A stretch of 34,671 nucleotides of DNA, taken from NCBI GenBank assembly GCA_028692395.1, contig JAQUXP010000005.1:1-34671 (forward strand), read 5' to 3'. The notes below the pieces were generated by a model, which was given only the letters and a program-made list of their open reading frames with translations, searched no databases and had not been told where the DNA came from. A program made the position numbers and the translations under genes. The stretch's first letter is position 1; each line of letters begins with the position of its first letter. The stretch is from Lachnospiraceae bacterium. GTDB taxonomy: Bacteria; Bacillota; Clostridia; Lachnospirales; Lachnospiraceae. Shown in pieces: positions 29,559-34,671 of the stretch.

Positions 29559-29693
29559 AAAAAGAAACGCCTTGTCCTCGAAGGGTGGGACGATAGGCTG
29601 CGAATAGTGCTTCTCGACCGGGCGACAGTATTTCGGGGCGGCAGAATCATGTTCAAGTTCAAGTATGGCAGGAATATTGAGGTGGAGCGATAA
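29559..29693 (+). pseudogene. 3'-end relic of a third serine recombinase
   Basis: In frame to TAA 29691-29693, this encodes KKKRLVLEGWDDRLRIVLLD and then RATVFRGGRIMFKFKYGRNIEVER. The last 44 codons of recombinase 2 (23980-24114) give the same pattern, with 32 of 44 residues identical, and even the DNA after the stop is similar (AGTRCTCCACCT). Upstream an in-frame TAA at 29556-29558 and arsC sequence follow directly, so everything else of the gene is gone. The divergence excludes a recent duplication. It is a remnant of a related, once separate recombinase. Confidence 0.88.
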
Positions 29694-29890
29694 GTACTCC
29701 ACCTCTTTTGTTCTTTTCACCAATCGCAAGCGCATGGATGAAACTATTTATTTTAGAAAATGAAACCCTCCGAAATAATGAAACTATTTCGAGTAATCGA
29801 AAGCGCAAGTATAGAAGCCGAGGCAGTTTCAGTGAAAATCTGCGGTATCCGACGGGCGTGAAGCCAAGATTAAACTACATAGAAATGCAA

Positions 29891-29914
29891 AAAAGCCTGT
29901 AAACACAGGCTTTT
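29891..29914 (+). terminator. Perfect terminator-like hairpin
   Basis: AAAAGCCTGT (29891-29900), loop AAAC, ACAGGCTTTT (29905-29914): ten perfect pairs with A and T ends, so usable in both directions. It would end the ars operon transcript. Confidence 0.75.
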
Positions 29915-29926
29915 CGGGCATAAAAC

Positions 29927-29971
29927 AAGAACGCTAACCTCGATACTCACCGTATCAAAATTAGCGTTCTT
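29927..29971. repeat. 45-bp two-level palindrome at element/host junction
   Basis: AAGAACGCTAA (29927-29937) is the reverse complement of TTAGCGTTCTT (29961-29971), and GATAC (29942-29946) that of GTATC (29952-29956). Both pairs share the same centre (29949). The truncated oxidoreductase sequence starts right after it. Size and symmetry would suit a serine recombinase attachment site, but a terminator hairpin is also possible. Confidence 0.6.
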
Positions 29972-29972
29972 A

Positions 29973-30176
29973 TATGGTCCTGATTACTGGGGAAGCAGTC
30001 ACCACCTGCAGCTTCGCGACTTTTACGAATCTGTCATCAACAACCGCCCTGTAGCTATTGACGGTCTGGAGGGCAGAAAGACTTTGGAAATCATCAAGGG
30101 AATCTATCTTTCCTCCCATACCGGCAGACAGATTACCCTTCCCTTCGAAGATATAACATACACGGAGCTTCCATAG
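29973..30176 (+). pseudogene. C-terminal fragment of a Gfo/Idh/MocA-family oxidoreductase
   Basis: The frame reads YGPDYWGSSHHLQLRDFYES, then VINNRPVAIDGLEGRKTLEI and IKGIYLSSHTGRQITLPFED, to TAG 30174-30176. The 'GSSH..Q.RDFY..V.N.RP..IDG.EGRK.L..I..IY.S...G..I.LP' pattern is the standard C-terminal end of sugar dehydrogenases of this family. The N-terminal Rossmann domain with the NAD-binding motif is missing, and there is no start signal. The gene was cut by the event that brought the mobile element, with the break at about 29972. Confidence 0.85.
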
Positions 30177-30204
30177 AATTCCCCACAGACATTTTGCATT
30201 TGGA

Positions 30205-30479
30205 CTAGTATAAATGACATTAAATTGTGGCTGTCGCACTTCGGTGGTAGGGAATCCCTTATGAGGGCGAAACACATTTGCAGAAGTCCTAAGTATACCA
30301 AAACAACCGGTTTTGCGTTATAAGAAATCAGCATACTGTCTGAGCACAGCGAGTTTATGGTGATTTCTTATGATTTTAGCAAAATCGGTTGTTTTGCGTA
30401 TACTCTTGGACTTCGAAACCGTGTTTCGCCCTCATAAGGGACTCCCGGATACCGAAGTGGGACAGGCACTTTGTACTAG
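30205..30479. repeat. 275-bp foldback (MITE-like) element
   Basis: It starts and ends with CTAGTAYAAA read inward (30205 and 30479). The arms are long imperfect inverted repeats about a centre near 30347. Within them TCCCTTATGAGGGCGAAACAC (30255-30275) is matched perfectly for 21 bp by 30421-30441, AAAACAACCGGTTTTGC (30300-30316) matches 30379-30395 at 16 of 17 positions, and ATAAGAAATCA (30320-30330) pairs with 30361-30371. It encodes no protein. The right CTAG supplies the TAG stop codon of mntP. It has the form of a non-autonomous transposable element, or of a very long hairpin acting as a terminator. Confidence 0.75.
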
Positions 30480-31042
30480 AACGTCAAAATACCCAGGTGC
30501 TCCAGCAGAATCTTCGTTCCGATCAGTATCAGTATTACGCCTCCGGCAAACTCTGCCTTCGACTTATAGCGGGAACCGAACAGATTGCCAAGATACACAC
30601 CCAGAACAGAAAGTGTCAGCGTCACCACCCCGATAAAGGAAACTGCAGGTATAATCTGAACCTTTAAAAACGCAAAGGTAATACCGACAGCAAGTGCATC
30701 AATACTGGTGGCAACCGCCATCAAGAACATCGTTTTCACATCCAGCGCTGCGTCTGCACATTCCTCCTCCTTAGAACAGGCCTCCCGGATCATATTGCCA
30801 CCGATAATCAGCAGCAGTCCGAAAGCCACCCAGTGGTCAATCGCCTGAATCTGATGAGCAAACTGAATACCAAGAAAATACCCAAGCAAAGGCATCCCTG
30901 CCTGAAAGACGCCAAACCACAAACCGACAATCAATGCCTGACCGAACTTCACCCTCTGCATAGCCAGCCCCTTACAGACCGCCACCGCAAAAGCATCCAT
31001 CGACAAACCTACCGCCAAGATAAACAGCTCACCTAATCCCAT
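30476..31042 (-). CDS. mntP: MntP manganese efflux pump
   Basis: 188 residues, GAGAGG before ATG 31042 on the minus strand. Six membrane helices in two related halves. [18 protein letters not shown] and the second-half [16 protein letters not shown] carry the paired aspartates (SMDAFAV / SIDALAV) of the MntP/YebN family, and [19 protein letters not shown] is also characteristic. It exports Mn(II). Its stop codon is part of the end of the foldback element. No yybP-ykoY manganese riboswitch is seen upstream, where a second foldback sequence lies instead. Confidence 0.94.
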   Translation of the reverse strand: MGLGELFILAVGLSMDAFAVAVCKGLAMQRVKFGQALIVGLWFGVFQAGMPLLGYFLGIQFAHQIQAIDHWVAFGLLLIIGGNMIREACSKEEECADAALDVKTMFLMAVATSIDALAVGITFAFLKVQIIPAVSFIGVVTLTLSVLGVYLGNLFGSRYKSKAEFAGGVILILIGTKILLEHLGILTF

Positions 31043-31087
31043 GTCCTCTCATTCCCGTCCTTTACGTTAATCTTTATCTCCTACACT

Positions 31088-31247
31088 ACAGTTACTCTAC
31101 AACCAGATTTGAACCGGAAGAGCTGTTCTGGTGACTCCAACAGCTTCTAGTGATTCAAAATTTCGAAGCCGCAGAAGCCGTTGGAAGCTGTTGGAGTTGC
31201 CGGGACAGCTCTCCCGGTTCAAATCGTCCATCCCTCCACAGTTACTC
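31088..31247. repeat. Hairpin element flanked by a 10-bp direct repeat
   Basis: ACAGTTACTC occurs at 31088-31097 and 31238-31247 in direct orientation. Between them are inverted arms at about 31105-31146 and 31185-31226. GATTTGAACCGG (31106-31117) pairs with 31214-31225, and ACTCCAACAGCTT (31134-31146) with 31185-31197, with the same centre. The right direct repeat overlaps the stop codon of the symporter gene. The arrangement is that of a small inserted foldback element with a target duplication. Confidence 0.65.
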
Positions 31248-32777
31248 CGCCTTTTTATCCCAAAAATCACAGTCATCTCTGCCGATGGTTTTCGAAGTAA
31301 ACGGTGTTCCATCGTTCTTCTTGAAATGCCTGGTTGCCTTAAACACATAGCCGGCTCCCACATAAAGGATCGGAATATTGGCAATTACAATCAGGATATT
31401 CCCAAGATCTGAGAAGGCCCAGAGATTACCCAGCTCCAGTCCGGCAAGATTACAGACAATACCAAATGCCATGGTAAATAAAGCCAGGCATCGGATCAGA
31501 TTAATAAATCCTTTATTCATCCGAATACGATTTGCCGCAATCTCAGAAAAGCTCACCATACCAAGAGAAGTGGTATAGGCAAACAGAGAAAAACAAAGTG
31601 TTACTAACAGCATCACAACAGCATTCAGTGCCGTACCCGGTGTCATCTGAGCGACAGAGGCTGTAAACTTTGGAAGCTTGTCAAGCCCTGCCCATGCTGC
31701 AGCATCAGCACCCGTCCAGCAGTGCGCCATAACAACCACGAAGCCCGTAAGGGTACAGATTACCATCGTATCCAAAAAGACGCCGATGGAAGCCACCAGC
31801 CCCTGCTCGCAGGGATGCTTTGCGTCTGCAGTTGCCGCAGACATGGTGATCGTTCCCTGTCCGGCTTCATTTGACATAAGACCGCGCTTTACACCCTGTG
31901 CAAGAACCATACCAAAGGCTCCTCCAAAGAATGCCTGAGGATGAAAGGCTCCCCCGAATACAGAAGTAAAGAAATATGGAATACTTTTGAGGTTCAGCAG
32001 CACCAGTACAACCACCGTTGCAATATAAACAATTGCCATAATCGGCACCATCTTGTCCGTCAGCTTTGTGACCTTTTTGATTCCTCCAAAGGCAATAACT
32101 GCAGTGGAAAAAACCACAAGGATGCTGATGATGTAATAAAATACCGAAGTAGTCTCGATGGTAGTTCCAGTGACAATTTCAGCAATTCTTCCCAGTGAGG
32201 ATACTACATTGAAGCCCTGAGCCGGAAGGCAGCACAGCGCATACAGAATATAGAGGGCTGACAGAGCAACTCCGATCCAGACCTTATTCCCCAGAAGCTT
32301 TCTGCCATAGAAGGGAAGTCCTCCGATAAACTCATCGCCTTTCTTCTCCTTAAAGATCTGAGACAGTGTTGCCTCCATATATGCGATTGCCATGCCGAAA
32401 AATGCAGAGATCCACATCCAGAACAAGGCACCAGGTCCCCCCACCGCTATAGCACCGGTCACACCGATAATATTTCCCGGTCCCACACGCATGGCAGTGC
32501 TCAGGAAAAATGCTGCAAGTGGAGAAATTCCCGTCTTGATCTGGCGTTTCTCCGTCAGTATCCCGATACCCCGTTTAAAATTACTGACCTGTATAAATCC
32601 AAGCTTAAAGGAAAAAAACAAACCAGATCCCATCAGTAGAATAATTGCAAAGGAGAGATTTCCCAAAATCGGTATCTTTGCATACCATTCAAAATTTGTT
32701 GGAAAATCCCACAAAAAATCCGACAGAGGTGTCACAAATGCAAACACCTGATTAATCATCTCAAAAATACCTTTCAT
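31242..32777 (-). CDS. alsT: Alanine/glycine:sodium symporter (AGCS family)
   Basis: 511 residues, about eleven membrane helices. Start ATG 32777 has GAAGG just upstream on the minus strand. The family signature is GPGNIIGVTGAIAVGGPGALFWMW, and LAQGVKRGLMSNEAGQGTITMSAATA, with its conserved NEAG, is the substrate/sodium region. It imports alanine or glycine with Na+. It follows the TcaA-like gene by about 40 bases without an obvious terminator, so the two may be co-transcribed. The C-terminal tail reaches the direct repeat of the foldback element but is not obviously truncated. Confidence 0.95.
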   Translation of the reverse strand: MKGIFEMINQVFAFVTPLSDFLWDFPTNFEWYAKIPILGNLSFAIILLMGSGLFFSFKLGFIQVSNFKRGIGILTEKRQIKTGISPLAAFFLSTAMRVGPGNIIGVTGAIAVGGPGALFWMWISAFFGMAIAYMEATLSQIFKEKKGDEFIGGLPFYGRKLLGNKVWIGVALSALYILYALCCLPAQGFNVVSSLGRIAEIVTGTTIETTSVFYYIISILVVFSTAVIAFGGIKKVTKLTDKMVPIMAIVYIATVVVLVLLNLKSIPYFFTSVFGGAFHPQAFFGGAFGMVLAQGVKRGLMSNEAGQGTITMSAATADAKHPCEQGLVASIGVFLDTMVICTLTGFVVVMAHCWTGADAAAWAGLDKLPKFTASVAQMTPGTALNAVVMLLVTLCFSLFAYTTSLGMVSFSEIAANRIRMNKGFINLIRCLALFTMAFGIVCNLAGLELGNLWAFSDLGNILIVIANIPILYVGAGYVFKATRHFKKNDGTPFTSKTIGRDDCDFWDKKAE

Positions 32778-32817
32778 ACCTTCTTATCCCCCATATGTAT
32801 CTTGTACTTTCGTATAA

Positions 32818-33945
32818 CTACTGAGCTATCAGATGCTCATCAAACACCCATACCCCATTCTCATGCACCGCTGTAGCTGTACTTTCCACTTCTTTTGTAT
32901 AAGTCTTTGTCCGATAGAAGAAAAACAGCCATTTATATACCTCGTCCGCACTATATGACAGCTTGATGTCTGCTGTCATGGTCTCTGACTTGTTTGTCAC
33001 AGAAGAGGCGATCTGGGTAATACTTAAGGTTGTAATTCCCTTTCTTTTGCTCGTTGCGAACTTTTTGCTCAGCTTTTCATATGCCGTCCTTGCCTTTTCC
33101 TGCGACTCCGCTGAGAAGTAGCTGCTGACTTTTGAAAAATCTTTCTGGGCTGCCGCAGCCTGATAGATTTTGTCTATTGCCTTTTCCGCACGATTACAGA
33201 TCATCCTGCCAGACTCATCATTTAGCTTCAGCTCCGGGATAAAAGTCAGCGGAGCATTATCCTTTACCTGGATCACCTCCCGGTAGGCCTCTTTTCCACC
33301 TTCCTTCAGCTCCAGCGTATGGCCTCCGATGAAGAGGTAGGGAATCCGGTACACCGCTGTCGTCTTATCCTTAGAAGCAGTCTGATACTCCTCGTTGATT
33401 ACAGTGCCGTCCAATGTCAATGTGGTATCTACCGGAACCGTGATACTGACCTGGGACACATAAAGTTCCTCCGGTTCTACGTACCAGTTGTAAAACATTC
33501 CCAGTACTTTCTTTCCCCGCTGCAATTTCAACTCCGGACTATAAGCGTTATCATCACCCTTTATGGAGTAAGATACCGTGTAAACTGCCTGATCCCCGGA
33601 AGCGCTCTTCTTTTTCAGTGAAAAGGAAGCAATCTGTGCATCGCTGCTCTTTGCCTGCTGTTTCAGATATTCTCTGGCATTCACCAGATTCTTTCTGCTT
33701 AAAAATGTTTTGTCCGGAAAGATACTGCAGTCATAAACTCCATTCCAATCCTCCTGGAATTTTGCTTCGTAATAGGCTCTTGCAGATTTGGCAGGATTGT
33801 AGATATATACCCCCGCCAGGAAAAAGAATATAACCAGAAAAAGCAGTACACAAACATTGACCATAAGAAGCTTTTTCGGCAGCGAAAGCTCTCGGAATTT
33901 TTCGAATACCCTATGTTTTTTATCCTTTGTCTGTTCCACGTTCAT
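32818..33945 (-). CDS. TcaA-like membrane-anchored extracellular protein
   Basis: 375 residues if started at ATG 33945. GTG 33939 has better spacing from AGGAG, and a longer frame up to 34041 would overlap the previous gene. A short charged cytoplasmic start is followed by one membrane helix (LLMVNVCVLLFLVIFFFLAGVYIY) and a large external part. Beta domains are seen with VSITVPVDTTLTLDGTVI...YRIPYLFIGGHTLELK, similar to the PEGA-like domain of TcaA/YvbJ proteins, and a C-terminal NTF2-like segment (YKWLFFFYRTKTYTKEVESTATAV). These proteins are linked to envelope stress and glycopeptide response in Firmicutes. The N-terminal zinc ribbon of typical TcaA is absent. The small gene upstream may be a partner. 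Confidence 0.6.
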   Translation of the reverse strand: MNVEQTKDKKHRVFEKFRELSLPKKLLMVNVCVLLFLVIFFFLAGVYIYNPAKSARAYYEAKFQEDWNGVYDCSIFPDKTFLSRKNLVNAREYLKQQAKSSDAQIASFSLKKKSASGDQAVYTVSYSIKGDDNAYSPELKLQRGKKVLGMFYNWYVEPEELYVSQVSITVPVDTTLTLDGTVINEEYQTASKDKTTAVYRIPYLFIGGHTLELKEGGKEAYREVIQVKDNAPLTFIPELKLNDESGRMICNRAEKAIDKIYQAAAAQKDFSKVSSYFSAESQEKARTAYEKLSKKFATSKRKGITTLSITQIASSVTNKSETMTADIKLSYSADEVYKWLFFFYRTKTYTKEVESTATAVHENGVWVFDEHLIAQ

Positions 33946-33952
33946 TCTCCTG

Positions 33953-34195
33953 TCAATCCGGTCTTCCGGATGCCTGATATGTTTTGATGTTATCATTGAT
34001 CTGGTTATAAGCTTCATCCTCAGAAAAATACTGGTCTGCATTGTCTGAAAAACTTGAGATACTGCTTTTTACCGGTGTTCCGCTTCTGGGCTGCAGCCAG
34101 AACAGACCCACAATTAATACAATCATGATAATGCTTCCAACTGCCGCTGCCAGATTCGCAATACGCAAAGGAAGTTTCCACTTTTCTTCCGTCAT
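33953..34195 (-). CDS. Small single-span membrane protein, unknown function
   Basis: 80 residues from ATG 34195. The longer frame from 34288 is unlikely because it runs through the rpoC terminator. MTEEKWKLPLRIANLAAAVGS precedes a membrane helix (GSIIMIVLIVGLFWL), then an external Ser/Asp-rich tail (KSSISSFSDNADQYFSEDEAYNQINDNIKTYQ). The stop is 7 bases before the TcaA-like start, so the pair is an operon. The start lies only 17 bases beyond the rpoC terminator, so its promoter must lie in or before the terminator region, or it depends on readthrough. Confidence 0.65.
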   Translation of the reverse strand: MTEEKWKLPLRIANLAAAVGSIIMIVLIVGLFWLQPRSGTPVKSSISSFSDNADQYFSEDEAYNQINDNIKTYQASGRPD

Positions 34196-34211
34196 AACCT
34201 TGGCCTTTCTT

Positions 34212-34256
34212 TTAAAAAATGCAGGAGAGAAGCTGCTATGCTTCTTTCCTGCATTC
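34212..34256 (-). terminator. rpoC transcription terminator
   Basis: On the minus strand, ATGCAGGA (34247-34254) pairs with TCCTGCAT (34219-34226) and, inside, AGAAGC with GCTTCT, followed by T6. A strong intrinsic terminator placed about 115 bases after the rpoC stop. Confidence 0.88.
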
Positions 34257-34370
34257 AATTGTGCGAGGGAACCGCTTTCTACCTTCACAGCTGCTGCGCA
34301 GGTATTTATTCGTGTTTCACTTTCTTACAGACTGTGCAGTAAATGCTCAGTCCTGTATGAACAGTAAGTA

Positions 34371-34671
34371 TTATTCTTCCTCTGGTGCCTCTTCTTCAAG
34401 TTCTTCCTCGACAGCCTCTTCCAGCTCTTCTTCGATGATAACCTCTTCTGTATCCTCCGGTGCTTCATCAGCAGCGATTTCTTCCAGATTATCGGACATT
34501 TCTTCGTCCAATTCCAGTTCTTCATCGTCAAAATCCAGAATCTGCTCTTCTTCCTGTCCATCGGTATCCAGTTTTACATTGCTGTAGCACTTCATACCTG
34601 TTCCTGCAGGAATCAGTTTACCAATCAGAACGTTTTCCTTCAGACCAATCAGGTTATCAATCTTACCCTTG
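34371..34671 (-). CDS. rpoC: RNA polymerase beta' subunit, C-terminal end (gene runs out of the window)
   Basis: The visible 99 codons begin [20 protein letters not shown], followed by [14 protein letters not shown], the conserved beta' region before the C terminus that contacts omega and the clamp. After this comes a very acidic tail ([19 protein letters not shown]..., [25 protein letters not shown]) to TAA 34371. Acidic extensions of this sort occur in several Lachnospiraceae-type Clostridia. The identification is secure from the [17 protein letters not shown] motif and anchors the right flank in the core chromosome. Confidence 0.95.
   Translation of the reverse strand, partial: KGKIDNLIGLKENVLIGKLIPAGTGMKCYSNVKLDTDGQEEEQILDFDDEELELDEEMSDNLEEIAADEAPEDTEEVIIEEELEEAVEEELEEEAPEEE

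Larger units (their letters stand above)
29694..29972. other. Non-coding junction stretch with hairpins
   Basis: No convincing gene. It contains a 12-base direct repeat ATGAAACTATTT (29738-29749 and 29778-29789), a terminator at 29891-29914 and a symmetric 45-bp palindrome at 29927-29971 that abuts a truncated gene. It probably contains an end of the mobile element. Confidence 0.5.

Noticed and set aside
23980-29693. Recent tandem duplication of the recombinase 3' end
   Set aside because: The two copies differ at 12 of 44 residues and at many silent positions, so the relic comes from a different recombinase.
29694-29902. A 64-residue frame at 29708-29902
   Set aside because: No ribosome site, low-complexity composition and no recognisable domain; it ends within the terminator hairpin.
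1017-29972. Matching attL/attR direct repeats that define the ends of the prophage
   Set aside because: I compared the left border (1017-1090) with 24115-24160 and 29694-29972 by eye and found no shared core longer than expected by chance.
31043-31241. yybP-ykoY manganese riboswitch before mntP
   Set aside because: The space is mainly occupied by a foldback sequence with flanking repeats, and I could not find the conserved riboswitch loops.
1-34671. CRISPR arrays, tRNA or rRNA genes
   Set aside because: No regularly spaced repeats and no cloverleaf or rRNA-like sequence were seen.

Overview
The window looks like a piece of a Clostridia chromosome, most probably a Lachnospiraceae-type gut Firmicute. 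The evidence is strong AGGAGG ribosome sites, an rpoC with a long acidic tail, AGCS and MntP transporters, and a tailed-phage/serine-recombinase element of the kind common in that group. No species can be named from sequence reading alone. The prophage part (about 1,090-24,114) is visibly GC-rich. The host-like right flank (about 30,200-34,671) and the HNH gene at 7,578-8,252 are more AT-rich.

Layout. (1) 1-148 is the 3' end of an HD-domain protein gene, followed by a complete IS5-family (IS427-like) insertion sequence at 169-1016. (2) 1,090-4,611 is a module of small accessory phage genes: the C-terminal part of a cytosine methyltransferase, a ribbon-helix-helix repressor with a palindromic divergent operator, a 'virulence-related' family protein, DUF4314, DUF5049 and small unknowns. 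(3) 4,726-19,307 is an HK97-type siphovirus morphogenesis module in normal order: large terminase, portal, (HNH-AP2 endonuclease and DUF1599 gene inserted), ClpP-like protease, capsid, head fibre, connectors, major tail protein, tail chaperone G/GT with a -1 frameshift, tape measure, a tail-tip protein carrying five InlB-type repeats, and a probable receptor-binding protein. (4) 19,350-20,473 is holin plus amidase. (5) 20,645-24,114 is a recombination cassette: a zinc-ribbon/HTH protein, a SHOCT-like small protein and two large serine recombinases. (6) 24,161-29,535 is an arsenic operon: arsR, arsP-like permease, ferredoxin-DUF2703 fusion, anchored thioredoxin, ccdA broken by an in-frame TGA, small thioredoxin, acr3 and arsC. 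(7) 29,559-29,693 is a relic of the 3' end of another serine recombinase, so the ars operon lies between two related recombinase 3' ends. (8) 29,700-30,479 holds hairpins, a 45-bp symmetric palindrome, a truncated Gfo/Idh/MocA oxidoreductase gene and a 275-bp foldback element. (9) 30,476-34,671, all on the minus strand, holds mntP, an alanine/sodium symporter, a TcaA-like membrane protein, a small membrane protein and the 3' end of rpoC.

The phage genes form a packaging, assembly and lysis programme, but no small terminase, replication genes or lysogeny repressor are recognisable. The prophage therefore looks defective, or lost its left part, possibly through the IS. The ars operon combines sensing (ArsR), arsenate reduction (ArsC), arsenite export (Acr3), probable organoarsenical export (ArsP) and a thiol/iron-sulfur redox set that is the least understood part of the window.

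The most interesting points are: a promoter module repeated three times, with a possible covarying 5'-leader hairpin; the ferredoxin-DUF2703 fusion with its redox partners; the recombinase-bracketed arsenic operon; the InlB-repeat tail-tip protein; and the foldback elements in the right flank.
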